From Coffea arabica (Eukaryota > Streptophyta > Magnoliopsida > Gentianales > Rubiaceae): a stretch of 64,000 nt of DNA. Each line of letters starts with the position of its first letter. Within the stretch, counting starts at the first letter, position 1. Position numbers and translations under genes: made by a program. The notes below the pieces were generated by a model, which did not search any database, had not been told where the DNA came from, and saw only the letters and a program-made list of their open reading frames with translations. The DNA lies in contig NC_092324.1 in NCBI RefSeq assembly GCF_036785885.1, forward strand, positions 34,089,001 through 34,153,000, read 5' to 3'. Below, piece by piece: positions 47,040 to 59,473 of the stretch.

Positions 47040-47555
47040 TCCTGCTCGTGACAACTATCGTCCAAGTCATCGGCGTTAGGTTCCGGTTCCGTATCTTGAT
47101 CAACGTCAATGCTCTCACTTTCCGATATGTTCGATAGGAACAACATTGAGGGAATTTCCATTTGAGGAAATTCATCAAAGGAACAATTATTACGGAACAT
47201 ATATTTACTTCTACTATCCTCAAACCTTCGATTATACATCATTTTCTACAATTTGGCTTATCATGCAACATTCATTCGTACTCCGATTGTACTACCATTT
47301 TTTACTTTCACGTACGGGAGTAGAAAGAATGTTGTTTGACTCCGTTTCAAAGCCAAATTGGACAAATGATATTTGTCCGGCATCGTGATCACTGTGGATA
47401 TGGCGGCTTTGTGGCTCCACCTCCACATGTATCTCACATGTTGTATGTTGTGATATCAATTTCATATGATATAGCATGTCAATGTCATCTTTGCACCTCA
47501 ATTGCATTTCCGCAAATGTACTTTGGCCAACAGAATTTCTAAACCATAAATTCAA
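47040..47555 (-). pseudogene. Probable MULE transposase N-terminal fragment
   Basis: The minus frame at 47292-47555 reads MNLWFRNSVGQSTFAEMQLRCKDD, then DMLYHMKLISQHTTCEIHVEVEP. The F-x-E-M-Q-L, D-D-x-D-x-M and I-H-V-E-V-E spacing resembles the N-terminal region of plant Mutator-like transposases. A second frame (47030-47242) is acidic (SESESIDVDQDTEPE). No catalytic DDE part and no zinc finger is present. The assignment rests on motif spacing only; it could be another element type. Confidence 0.4.
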
Positions 47556-47559
47556 CTTG

Positions 47560-49289
47560 AAAACATTTTGATGTAATTACATGTAAGTGTACGCTCTATC
47601 CACTAACTCATCATAGCTTATTCAATGCTTCACTAATATGATTTTTTTGCACCTTGAAAGGTCATATGCGAATGATCCTCCGGTCTCAACTATTTTGCTT
47701 CCCCAATAAAATTGAATCACCAATGCGATGTTTGTTGACATTTTATAATCTTACGAATATTTTTATGTCAACGTATATTCTTCGACAATTTCTGGTAATT
47801 GTAATATTAACTCAACAAACGTCTTCATTAGTAATAATACCACTAATAAAACAATCACCAATTACAAATGAATAAGTAAACATAAAGTTATCAAACAAAT
47901 AGTATTATTCAAACTGTATGATTAATGATTCTTCGTTAGTATTAATCAAATAATTATTACTATCTATTTTTAAATACTATTTACAATTAACTTGTAATCA
48001 CAATCTCCTTCTTATAATTAACTATTATTTATTACTCACTAATTATAGTTATTATTAAACTACTGACTACTAATATAAATTAGTGCAACTTATTTCTTTT
48101 AAATATTTGTATTAATGACTATTTACTATTACTATTAATATTACTTACCAACTAATAGTTCAAGTACAATTAATTACCAGTTATTATCTTCATTTACATT
48201 GTATTATTGTTATTTACTATTTATTATTAGTATTTAATTTTAACCATTTACTTTTTACTTTTACTTTTACTATTTACTCTTTATTATTTACTTTTTACTT
48301 TTACTTTTACTTTTACTATTTACTCTTTATTATTTACTTTTTACTTTTACTTTTACTATTTACTATTTACTATGTTACCATTTACCGTATTTTTACTATT
48401 TACCATTCACCATTTATTACTATTCATCATTTACTCTTTACCATTTATCATTTACTATTTACTATTTATATTTTCTTATTTACTATTTACTATTTAGTAT
48501 TCACTAGTTTTAAAAAATTAATCATCTACTAAGGACTATTGACTATTAAATTGAATAAACAAAAAGCAGTATAATATGTATAATTTAAAATAATTGCAAA
48601 TATTAGAAAATAATTACTAATAAAACTTTTAAATAAACTAAACTTTATAATGACAGACAACACTATTCTGCACTTCTTCAAAAATCCTTTTCCTAATCCA
48701 CCACTTTTTCATCACTCGAACGACTATGCCACTCAATTCACCACTTTTTCCAATCCAAACCGTTACCGAAACGACAATGCCACTTGATCCACCACCTTTT
48801 CCGATCCAGAGGATAATGATAGACAGTCTTCCTGCAAAATAATGGCTACTTTGAGAAGATAAAGAAGAAGATGATGGGGGAGGGATTTGGATTTGGGGTT
48901 GTGCGAGAGAGAAATAGAAATGTTAGTCTGAAGTTGGGGTTTTCACTTGAATGAACAAGGGTCAGTTTTATAGAAAACTGTCGGCATGATACAATAATTG
49001 TATAAAGTTGTTTTGATACAATAATTGTACTTACTGAATCTATAATGCTACTTTGACTGAAATTTTTTTTAAATTGAAACTGGCACTGGTGATCTCTTGT
49101 ATCAACGGTCCAGAGCTACTGCATTTTAAAAAAAAAAACTATTTTTCTATTGTCGCAAATCGAATTTGTGGCAAATGAAAAAACCCTACGAACTACGATT
49201 GTTGATCAAGTCATGATCAACGATTCGAAAACTAACGCAGCAAATGATCTTTATGGTTTCAAAAAAAAATTTCACTTCTCTGCATATGT
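47560..49289. other. AT-rich DNA with a TTTAC-rich tandem array
   Basis: From about 48190 to 48500 a pyrimidine-rich array built of TTTAC, TTTTAC and TTTACTA units forms three imperfect copies of a unit of about 40-47 bp. No ORF with a domain is present. The segment 48840-48970 is less AT-rich and has no recognisable content. Confidence 0.55.
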
Positions 49290-49500
49290 AATTTGCGGCA
49301 ATTTGTGTACCGTGGATCAACGGTCCACAAATTTCGCATGAGCGGAATCAAAAAAAAAATTTACAATGCCGCAAATTAAGTTTGCAGCAATGTGTCGACC
49401 ATTGATAACGGTCCACAAATTTCACTTGTGTAGAATAAAAAAAAATTATTCATATCGCCGCAAATTTTGCTTGTGCGGAATAAAAAAATTTATTCATGTC
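49290..49500. repeat. Degenerate tandem repeat of about 95 bp
   Basis: Words GCCGCAAATT, AACGGTCCACAAATTTC and GTGCGGAATAAAAAA recur two to three times with roughly 95-bp spacing. The first part overlaps the end of a 63-codon ORF of no known function. Confidence 0.6.
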
Positions 49501-49644
49501 GACCCTTATATTATCCATATATCTTATATAACACCACTTTTATAATTTTTTTGTTTTAACATTATTTCGAGAAATTCGCTAGGAGTATGGGATTGGGAAA
49601 ACCCTATACCTAATAATTTGAATTATAACTCCAAACTAGCCGAG

Positions 49645-49907
49645 GCTCTGATACCAATTGTAACGTCTAACGTTGGTCTGATACCAATCATAACGTCTCA
49701 GGAAAAAAAGCTAACTCAATAACTTTTCGGTGATTTTCTGATACCAATCATAATGTCTCAAGCACAAAAGCTGACCCAATAACTTTTGAATATAAATCAC
49801 AAATTATATATGGATAACACAATTTATGAGTAGCCCATTGACATTGATCTTATATTCTAGTACATTTTTTTGTTCTTAATCGATGTGGGACAAAATGGGG
49901 TCTCACA
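49645..49907 (-). mobile_element. Small LTR relic with a triplicated PBS
   Basis: On the minus strand the segment starts TGTGAGACCCCATTTTGTCC at 49907 and ends GACGTTACAATTGGTATCAGAGC at 49645, i.e. LTR end plus an initiator tRNA-Met PBS. The words CTGATACCAAT(T/C) with TAA(C/T)GTCT are found three times (49648, 49678, 49738), so the LTR/PBS junction has been multiplied. The box GTCCCACATCG occurs in many short plant LTRs. No coding region follows. Confidence 0.6.
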
Positions 49908-49965
49908 TCTCTTTTATAACTAGAAATCATTAAGCTTGAGAAACTATGTTAATTAAAAAGCTCAA

Positions 49966-52900
49966 AGACCAGAGTGGAGCTTCACTGATTTTAGGGGGTT
50001 AGTGAATGGAAATGACTTAGTGGATATAGGATATGAAGGAAAGCCTTGGACATGGGTCTCTTATTGGGAGGGAAAGGAGATAAGAGAGTGGTTAGATCGT
50101 GCTCTAGCAAATCAGGAATGGGCAATACAATTTGAAACAGCAAAGTGTGTTCATATTCAAAATGAGGCTTCTGACCATAGTTTGCTTATGATTGACACTA
50201 TGCCAAAAAAAAGGAAAGAAGGGAGAAGGTTTTATTTCGATAAACGATGGGCTCAAAATCACCAAATCCAGGGAGAAATTGATAGAGCGTGGGAAAAACC
50301 ACAACAAGGCTCCAAGATGTTCAGTCTGACCAGAAAGATAAAGAACTGCAAAAAAAGTCTAGTAGAATGGGATAAGAAAAATAAGACAAATTTTGGGAAA
50401 AAGATAAAGGAGTTGAAGCAAATGATTGTGGAAGCCAAAACAGGGAATTATGAGGAGAAGAATGGGCATATTGCTGAGTTGAAATTGAAGCTAAGTCAGG
50501 CGTACAAACAAGAGGAGACATACTGGGCACAAAAGGCAAGGTGCAGGTGGCTGAGAAAGGGAGATAAAAATACAGCCTTCTTCAATGCACGGGTAAAAAC
50601 TAGGAGGCAAAGAAATAGACTATCATGTTTACAAAAGGAAGATGGGCAATGGTGTGAGACGGAACAGGAGATAGAGGAGGAAATATGCAATTTTTATAAG
50701 GCAGTTTACACATCCTCTCAACCGGATGACTTTGAAGCAGTCACTGAAGGTGTCCCTTGTACAGTCACATTGGAGATGAATGCAAAACTGATTAAACCAG
50801 TGGATGAAAAGGAAGTGAAGGCTGCTTTATTTTCTATGCACCCGGATAAAGCCCCAGGTCCGGATGGTATGTCCCCCTTGTTCTTTCAAATACTGGAATA
50901 CTTGCAAAAATGATATTGTGATGGCTATTCAAAGTTTTCTTGCTAGGGGGTACCTACTAAAAGCTTTAAATGAAACAATAGTGACCTTGATTCCTAAGGT
51001 AGAAGCTCCCATTAACCTGTCCCAGTATAGGCCTATATCTTTGTGTAATGTTGTCTATAGAGTCATTGCAAAGGTGTTGGCAAACAGGCTAAAAAGAGTC
51101 ATTCCAAATTGCATTAGTCCTGCCCAATCTGCTTTTGTCCCAGGTAGGCACATCCTTGATAATGTCATCCTTGCCCATGAACTGATGCATTTTTTGAAAA
51201 ATAAGAGAACAGGCAGAAATGGATTTATGACCCTTAAACTTGATCTATCAAAGGCCTATGATAGAGTAGAGTGGCAGTTTCTTGGGAGAATGATGATGAA
51301 GATGGGTTTTTGTCCCACTTGGGTAAGATGGATCCTTAACTGTGTCACCACTGTAGCCTATTCTTTTAATGTGAATGGCAAAAAAGTGGGATATGTAAAA
51401 CCATCCAAGGGTATTAGGCAAGGAGATCCCCTTTCCCCTTATTTGTTTCTTATTTGTGCTGAGGGGCTATCAAACTTGATGAATCAGAGACTCAACAATA
51501 AAGTTGTAACAGGGGTCAAAGTGGGAAAGGGCTGCCCAAAATTGTCTCATCTTTTGTTTGCTGATGACTCTCTATTTTGTTGTAAAGCTAACGTTCAAGA
51601 AGCAAAACAAATGAAAGAGATGTTTGCAGTTTATGAAAGAGCTTCAGGACAGGCCATTAACTATGAGAAGTCAGCAGTTTTCTTTAGTGCAAACACAAAA
51701 AATGAGCTAAGAAAGGAAATCTGTGCGGAACTTGGAAATATGAAGGAGGCGGGCAATAGAAGATATCTAGGACTACCTATGCTAGTAGGAAGATCAAAGC
51801 AACAAGTGTTCAGCTATATTAGGCACAAGGTGAAAGACAAGCTACAAGGGTGGAAAAGGAACCTGCTCAGCCATGCAGGAAAGGAGATTTTGATTAAGTC
51901 TGTGGCAATGGCACTTCCCACGTACACCATGTCATGTTTCAAACTTCCAAAAGTGCTATGTAAGGATATCAATAAGATGATAGTAAATTTCTGGTGGGGA
52001 GGCGGAGAAAATGAGAGGAAAATACATTGGACTAGTTGGGAAAAAATGTCGCAGGTGAAGGGAAAGGAGGGGCTGGGTTTTAGAGATTTGGAAAAGTTCA
52101 ATGAAGCACTCTTAGCAAAGCAACTGTGAAGAATACTGTCCTGTCCAGATTTGCTTGTAAACAAGATTATGAGGGCAAAGTACCTAGCACAACCACAGAA
52201 CTGGGAGAAAGACATTCCTGGAGCAGCTTCGTGGACATGAAAAAGTATTTTTGGAACAAGACAACTGCTGAAAAAAGGACTAGGAAAGAGGATAGGTGAT
52301 AGGAGAACTGTTGATATTTGGCAGGATAACTGGTTACAAGGGAGTGAGGAGGGGAGGATTAAAACTAGAAGGGAACCACAGTGCACACTAAGGAAAGTGG
52401 ATGAGCTGATAGTGGATGGAGCTTGGGACCAGCAAACACTGAACTGGTGGTTCATAGCAGAAGATATCCAAAAGATCAAAGCTATTCCACTCAGTATAAC
52501 AGGCTGCCAGGATAGGTTGTATTGGAGATACACCAAATCAGGTGTGTTCACGGTAAAATCTGCATATGATGTAGCAATGGAAATAAGGAAGCACCAACAA
52601 AAGGAAAGGAGGCAAGGAGATAGCGGAAGTACAAGCTATGCTCAACTGAACTCGAAAGTTTGGAAGAATGTGTGGACATTACAACTGAAACACAAACTGA
52701 AGCACTTCATATGGAGGTACCTACATCATAGCCTGCCAGTGAATGAACAACTACATAAGCGAATAGGCAAAGGCAGTCCAATATGTAGCAGCTGTGGGGA
52801 AGAGGTGGAAACTCTAGAACACATGTTGTTCTTTTGTAACATTGCTGAAACGACCTGGAAACTTGCACCCCTAAAATGGGATGGTTTGAAGGATATGCGA

Positions 52901-53391
52901 GTAAATTTTGTAAGATGGTGGGAAGGGATATTAGGAGCGAAAACAAGGGAGCAAGGACAGGAGCATATAGCGCTGACTGTGAATATTCGATGGCAAATAT
53001 GGAAGGCAAGGAACAGGACAGCTTTTGATGCATATGAGACAGACCCAAGGAAAACAATGCAGAAAGCTGTGGGCGAGTGGAATGAGTATATAGAAGCCCA
53101 ACAAGATATAACAGGAGAGTTCATTAAACAAACAACAAACTCAAGCAGAAGTAAGAAATGGAGGCCACCATCAAGAGGTACGATAAAACTAAATACTGAT
53201 GCTGCATTTTCACAAAATTTGGAGAGAACAGGCATAGGTGTTGTGGCCAGAAATGCTGAAGGAGAGCTGATGAAAGTTTGGGCAAGAGCTGAACTAAAAC
53301 GTAGTGAGCCACAGGTGGAGGAAGCAGCAACAATTAGGATGGGAATGCAAATGGCCTGGAAAGCAAACTGGAGGGTAGTAGAGCTCCAATC
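49966..53391 (+). pseudogene. LINE ORF2: endonuclease end, reverse transcriptase, zinc tail, RNase H start
   Basis: Frame 1 (50002-50880) carries the end of the AP-type endonuclease (GKPWTWVS, then NEASDHSLLM with its SDH triad) and the region before RT ending in HPDKAPGPDG. A 1-bp loss near 50890 shifts to frame 2. There RT follows with YRPISLCNV, KLDLSKAYDRVEW, GIRQGDPLSPYLF and the catalytic FADDS, then GYLGLP-like RRYLGLPMLVG. Two TGA codons (52127-52129 and near 52237) stand where Trp is usual. The zinc-binding tail (CSSCGEEVETLEHMLFFC) and the RNase H start (KLNTDAAFS, Asp in the first motif; PQVEEAATI, Glu) follow up to LTR D at 53392. ORF2 nicks and copies target-primed. It is inactive here. 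Confidence 0.9.
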
Positions 53392-56300
53392 TGTAAAGAC
53401 TCACAAAAAGAAAAAAAAATTTTAATTTAAACTCCAAATTCTAGCTCATTTAATTATTTATTTGGCCAAATGCTCCGATTATTATTTTCTAACCTTTTTA
53501 GACCTAATTAAACGTATCCATAGCTTAGTTATATTTTTAAAAGTGACTCGTTTCGAAATTTAATTTCTGAAGGCTCGTTAAGTGAAAATAGTAAATACGC
53601 GATCGGAGTAAATAATCGATTCGAGAATACAATTAACTTGGAAAAATTAGAGACTTGTGCATTAGTCTCAAAATAGGTATTTTTATATTTAAGTGTTCAA
53701 AGGTTAGTTAGCTATATTACCGTCATAGGAATTTCTTAGAAATTTCATTATCTCACGCTTAAATTGGAAATACGCGTTTTACGCACGCGAGTAATTGAGG
53801 AACCTTAGGCCATTATTTTGGGACTATTAAGAGTGAATAATAATAATATGAATGTAAGTGCATTAGAGGTTTAGTGTACTAGTGCAATAAACTCGCGAGG
53901 AATCGAGCCGAAACGCACGCGCACATGCACTGCTTTAGTGGACAGCTTTGAGTACAATTGAGCCACACGTTTAAGCTTACCATTAGAAGCTCATACCATC
54001 AGCATTCCCTTTCTCTAATACTCTCAAATAGCCGAGCAGCAAGGGAAGAACAAGACCAGAAAATTCCTCCACCCTCTCTCCTCAATTTCTTGCTCAATTC
54101 CCTCCAAATCTTACATGCAACCCTCAAATCACTTGGTGATCAAGATAAGCTAGGAAAGGAGCTGCCTCTCACGGTTTTTCTCCAGCTCAAAGTGACCGAA
54201 AATTTCTGTCTTGGCTCTCTAAGAAAGTAAGTAATGATCAGCCACTTAATTCTTATTTTATGGAAGATAGATTACACTCATGAGCTCTTGGATTCTCATG
54301 GACAGCTTTAAATTGTTGGAAAATTGGTGAGTGGGCTCTATGAAATCCCACAATGACTTTGATGATCTGATTTGATAGGATGGGATGCTAATTGTGTTGA
54401 TTAAGTGCTAATTTAGTAGAGTTAAGTGGCAAAAATGAAAAGGAAGTCTTGCATGTGAAGGTGCCGATTCTACCCTGCCATTTTTGTGCATTTTAGTGTA
54501 CTTTCTTGAAGTCCAATTGACTTGTTTCTGATGCAAATATGAAATATAGGTTGTGTTTAAAGTTTTCTCCAAATTTTAGGTGATTTGGCTGAGTGCATGT
54601 TGTGATTTAGAAAATCTGCCAAAACTGGGAAATGATTCCCGTCACTACTGGACGGCCATCTTGTTTCGGCTATAATTCATTGCTCCGATGTCGGAATCGA
54701 GTGCCGTTTGTGGCACTAGAAACTAAACATTCCCAGCTTTCATTTGGTGTAAAATGAAACTCCTAATTCTACCCGAGTACCCCGTACCAACTGTTTAAAG
54801 ATGACTGTCCTGTTTCTCTGTTTTCCTGGAACGAAGTTCAGAAGCTACAACTTTAGGCTCAAATTTGAGCTAGTTGTGTGCTGAATTTCAAAATGATTTC
54901 TTCTGTGAAATTATAGATTTATGAATGTAGTTTCCAACGCCACCAACCATGCTCAATTCCGAGTTGAATTGAGTGATTTGTGATCAAAATACGAAACCTG
55001 CCCCGTCCTTGAAAATCCTAAATTTTGAGCAGAATTGATGTTAGACTTGGTATGGACTTGCTAATTGAGTTTCTTGGGGTTAAAACACTTACCAAATGTA
55101 CCATGAATATTTTTTAGGTCTTTCTTACACAAATGAACCATGTTTGAAGGATTTTCCTTGGCCAAATGTTTGGAATGGAAAACAAAAAGCTCAAGACAGC
55201 TTTGCCTTAGGATTTCTCGAAACTTTGGTTGTTTGGTTGACTACCTTTCCGGAGTTATTTCTTCATGAAATTTGGTAGAGGGACCACCCTTATATGGTAG
55301 TATTATACTGCTAATTATGGTGTTATTCCGAGACCGTTTCATGGCTCAAATAAATTACCAAAGTTCATGACTTGAGTTTGAAAAACCCATGTTTCACAAG
55401 GAAATTTTGGTAACTTTGAGTTGCCATATCTTAATACTCAAAAGTCCATTTCTCATTCCGCTTGTTTTGTTGTAAACTTGGATTGCGACTCTAAAAGAGT
55501 TCCAAATTTCAAAACCTAGTTCCAATCAAGTGAATTTTGCTGAATTTTCAAAGTTGGCCAAAAACCAACCTAAATCTGCCTTAGGAACCAAAACAGAGAT
55601 TTTGAGCTTATTTTTGAATGTTTTCCATTTGGAATCTTAGAAAAGTATATTCTAGGAACTTTTAGTACCTTGGAAGAGATTTCCAACGGTACCAAGTTTT
55701 TCAATTTTCGACCTGTAAAACGTGAGATATGATTTTTCAAATGTATCGTATCAAAACAGAAATTTTTCGAATTCCAAGGAAATGGAGTTTTCAAGTACTC
55801 CTTATCCTTTCGATATTATTTGAACGATTTATACTTAATTTCCAAGATGAAAAGTAAATTTCTCTTGTACTTTGAAACCCCACTTGAGAGCCTCGATTTA
55901 GGATAATTTAGGCTCGTTTTACTAGACTTTCTAAGATTGTACTTTGGTACGATCTTCTTTAATAGTAGGGGTTTGTGAATGATAGTCTATTATTATTTGC
56001 TCAGGCGCACACGAGAACCTTCAAAAGGATCCCACAGTGAACACCTAAAGCTCAGAGGGATATTTTTTCCTCATTACTTATATTGGTGAGTGTCAAGTGC
56101 ATGTTTACTTGCACTTCGCTTGAGATTTGTTGCCTACATGAACTCTACTTGAACTTGTTGTTACTTGAACTGTACTTGTTGGGGAAAGTGTGTACTTTAC
56201 TGCACTTTATCTCCTTTACTTGGATCAATACATGACTTGCTACATGAATTACATGAAACTGCTGGATTTTACATGTACATGACTTAAAGTCGAATGCAGA

Positions 56301-57187
56301 GAAAATCTCATCGACTAAAACTTGATTTGTTTCTGAAAACCTGACTTGTGGGGACGCCCAAAACCCAATGGTTATACCTCGTGATCTCGCAGCCAATCGT
56401 GAGGTCTTGGTCGGGAGAACTTGGTAAATCTTGGGACCTGAACCTTGATCTTTTGAGATCTTGCTTGGCATACTGGTATAGTATCGCCTTTACATGCCTG
56501 TTGGTTACGGATCCGAGGGGGTGAAATGATGGATGGAGGGAAGTAAGAGGAGAAGTACGGATTGGAAATACCAACCCGGTTGACGGAGAGTCATCGCGGG
56601 AAGGTATACGAATGACCCTAGCAATGCAAGTGGAACTTAGCTCCTGAGAGCTACCATATCCTTGAATTGTTTCTATTTACATTCCATTTGAATTGGCAAT
56701 TACTTGTACTTTATTATTTGACCTGTTAATGGGGCTTGTTATTTGAACTATGTGATTGCATGTGTGTCTTTGGTCTCACGAGCGTTTTGCTCACCCTGTA
56801 GATTTGTTTTTCTTAACAGGATTTGGCATGGAATGGTACTTGGAGGAACTCTTTTGATACACTTCTGGCTTAGGGCTTTAATATATTTTGGGCTAGACCT
56901 TTTATTGGTTGTACTTCGGAAACCTAATATGTGGGTTGGATATTTGATGTACCCGGATGTAGTATATTTTGGGTATTGATGTACCTTTTGGAAATTTAAT
57001 GTAATGATTGGATAAGCGTTATGGATATTGTTACGTTTGGAAGTTTTCGGCACTTTCTTACTTATCTAGTATTGTTGAATGATTTTGCTTTAAGTTTGGA
57101 TGGAAACTGCTTGAGTCCTGGCGAGAGCTGGGCAGACGTCCCGCGGATACCCTCTGGTTCGCCTTAGGGAGAAGTAGGGCCGTCACA
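53392..57187 (+). mobile_element. Solo LTR D (gypsy, 3.8 kb), TSD CAATC
   Basis: Starts TGTAAAGACTCAC (first bases drifted from TGTGAG) and ends GGGCCGTCACA. A perfect CAATC duplication lies at 53387-53391 and 57188-57192, and the LINE reading frame resumes exactly after it. An intron-like unit runs from donor AGAAA/GTAAGT at 54227 to acceptor TTTTTCTTAACAG ending at 56819 (2593 bp), with CTCACC before it. A hairpin AGCTC-CTGA-GAGCT lies at 56639-56652 and a TTGAC/GTCAT pair at 56580-56594. The length between donor and acceptor is within 2 bp of that in LTR C, its closest relative here. ORFs inside have no domain. Confidence 0.92.
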
Positions 57188-57192
57188 CAATC

Positions 57193-57490
57193 AGACTGCA
57201 AAGAGGTGGTGGACATGATAAACAAGAAACAAAAGCAGCAAAACAAGATAGTGGTCATCCTTGAGGATATAGCAAATATGAGATGTTTGTTTGAACAATG
57301 TACTTTCTCTTTTGTGCATAGAGATGGGAATAGATGTGCACATAGTGTAGCAAAATTTGCTGTAAAGCTAACAACAAATGTTGAATGGGATGTATGTTTT
57401 CCCATGTGGCTCCAAGAGGAAGCCCAAAATGACTTCAGAGGAAGCGAATCTGATGTACCTAAGTCTTGTAATATCAAGTTTACAAAATGA
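57193..57490 (+). pseudogene. LINE RNase H, C-terminal end (after solo LTR D)
   Basis: Continues the frame broken at 53391: DCKEVVDMINKK (third Asp region), VHRDGNRCAHSVAKFA (the catalytic His/Asp-like NRxAH box) and a C-terminus ending FTK before TGA at 57488-57490. A short 3' UTR and A-run follow. It is separated from its start only by LTR D. Confidence 0.88.
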
Positions 57491-57529
57491 AATGAATTTA
57501 TGATGTTTCGACAAAAAAAAAAAGCTCAA

Positions 57530-57930
57530 TAAATTAAGGCACTAAATTTGAGTTAAATATTGAGAAGAATAACTCGCTGACAAGACTTAAAGTGATGTAA
57601 ATGTAAACTATCGATTTCACTTTATAACTAATGTTACAATTTATGCTAATCAAGGTTTGTACATTATTGAAATGGGGGTCACAAGCTGATGATGGACACA
57701 AATATGAAGAATCCTTTAAAACAGGGGCATAATTTGGTGGACAGAATAAAGAGTGTGAAAGCTTAAAATATAATGGAAAAAACAATAGACACAACTAGTC
57801 TATAGAGAGCAAGTTCTGGAAGGTGAGCATCTTACTTTTTTTTTTTTTAAAAAAAATCATGCTTATAGAGTAGCTAGAACTCTAGTATGCTTTCTTGTAA
57901 TTTAATACAAATCTACATATAAGACTTGCT
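57530..57930. other. Short spacer between two LINEs, no gene
   Basis: AT-rich, with an 86-codon minus ORF without a domain and a T-run near 57840. Confidence 0.4.
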
Positions 57931-58013
57931 TTGAGGAGTATTGTCAACAAGAATTGCGTGGCTAGGCCTGTCGTCACCACCACTAGGGTTACTCTCCAGG
58001 CTGCTCCACGAGC

Positions 58014-59451
58014 ATGGCTACCCATCAACCTTTGGTCGAGGGGCAAGCGGCATCCCCGACTAGAAAGAAATCATTCTCCCAACTGTTTACACAACTGGCA
58101 ATACCACAAATTCAGATTCGACCAGCCTCAGCATATAAAGGAGAGATTGCTGTGGTGTTCTTCAAGGAAGATGCGGACAGATTGGCAGCGCCCTATCGTC
58201 TAGCTCTCGTGGAAAAATTTTTCCCATGGTCGCTCGCCATTGGAGAAGATCAGAAAATTCTTTGCTTCCCTCAACCTGCGTGACCACATTAATGTCGATC
58301 TTCTGGATTACAGGCACGTACTCCTGCGCTGCGCTGCACTTCAGAGGCTGATTAACTGAATCTGGATGAGAGGAGTTTGGCAGCTGAGTAAATACCCCAT
58401 GCGGGTGTTCCGCTGGACTAGGGACTCCCATGTTCACAGAGAATCTTCGTTGGCTCCGGTTTGAGTATCGCTACCAGCGTTGCCGATCCACTTTCATGAC
58501 AAGTACTCCATGTTCTCAATTCTGTCTCCCATAGGTAAGCCTTTACTTTTAGATACAGCGACTGCAGCAGGAACAAGGCCGAGTGTGGCCAGGGCATGTG
58601 TGGAAATTGATTTGCTGAAAACACCATGTGCAAGGGTATGGGTGGCGGTGGAGGGAGAAACTGGTTTCTGGCAGAAGGTTGTGATGGACGATGTGCCGAA
58701 GTACTGTTCATCATGCTGGAGGCTGGGCCATTCGGAGAATGAGTGTAGGCGAAATGAGATAGGGAAGACCAAGTCGCAAACGACTAATACGGTAGCTGAG
58801 GCACGACACACCACACGGCTGGGCTATTTGGCGGAGGAGAGCATGAAGATGAACTCGGACAGTGACACATCCGACCAGCAGTGCCTGGGCTCTACTGTGA
58901 TTGTTGGTGAGCGAAATGCTAATTCTAGTGGCATACCCGAATCAGCGAGGGGTTAGCAATCTCGGCCAGAGACTCCAGTTGTGGCTGACGCAGAGGAGAC
59001 TAGGGGCGGGCAACCTGTCTTGTTGGCTTCTCAGGAGAGTTTGCCCCTAGTGGTGATTGCGCGTGAGGTAGAGGCGCCAATCCCAGACAGTATGGAGGTG
59101 GCTCCAGCAAGGGGAGAGGGAGAACAGGTTGCGGGAATTTCTGGCAGCGAAAAGGGACAGCGATGTGCGGTTGTGGTAGGGAGTTTGGAGGTGTTGATCC
59201 CATACCCCGCACATGAAGAAAGGGGGGATGATGCCACTGAAAGGAGTTTGGTTGAGCTGAAATCTAGTGCTGGTAATCTATCACCGCGGGCAAGAAATGT
59301 GAGCATAGCTCAACTGGACTCTATTTTGGAAGCTCTCAACATCGAGCAGCCATGGACTGATGGTGTTGGCACCAAGCACAGGAAAGTAAGGGGTTTAAGG
59401 GCGACCTTCCCGTCGGACAGACAGCTCCGCTCATCAGCAACATATACTTAA
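58014..59451 (+). pseudogene. LINE ORF1 (DUF4283-type with CCHC zinc knuckle)
   Basis: The ATG at 58014 opens frame 3 for 89 codons, with IQIRPASAYKGEIAVVFF, typical of the DUF4283 region. The frame is then lost near 58230-58280. The domain goes on in frame 1 with FRWTRDSHVHRESS-type sequence, IHFHDKYSMFSILSPIGKPL and a DMATAxGTRPSVARACVEID-like segment. A zinc knuckle CSSCWRLGHSENEC (C-x2-C-x4-H-x4-C) lies near 58710-58750. A stop at 58954-58956 splits off the acidic C-terminal tail (58981-59451). In plant L1-type LINEs ORF1 binds the RNA. At least one frameshift and two stops make this copy defective. Confidence 0.85.
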
Positions 59452-59473
59452 AATCCTTACCAATTGTTATCCC

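Larger units (their letters stand above)
49966..57518 (+). mobile_element. 5'-truncated LINE, split by solo LTR D, TSD AAAAAGCTCAA
   Basis: The element starts inside the endonuclease domain near 49966 and ends in an A-run at 57513-57523. A duplication of AAAAAGCTCAA flanks it (49955-49965 and 57519-57529; the right copy overlaps the A-run). Coding order: end of endonuclease, RT, zinc-binding tail, RNase H. Solo LTR D lies inside the RNase H part at 53392-57187. 5' truncation and an A-tail are normal for LINEs. Confidence 0.88.

Noticed and set aside
48190..48500. Regular TTTAC array as a possible CRISPR-like or satellite locus
   Set aside because: No spacer/repeat alternation; it is a low-complexity tandem array with only about three imperfect units.
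51814..53333. Several Cys/Ser-rich minus ORFs up to 245 codons
   Set aside because: They lie opposite the LINE ORF2 reading frame, which has clear RT and RNase H motifs.
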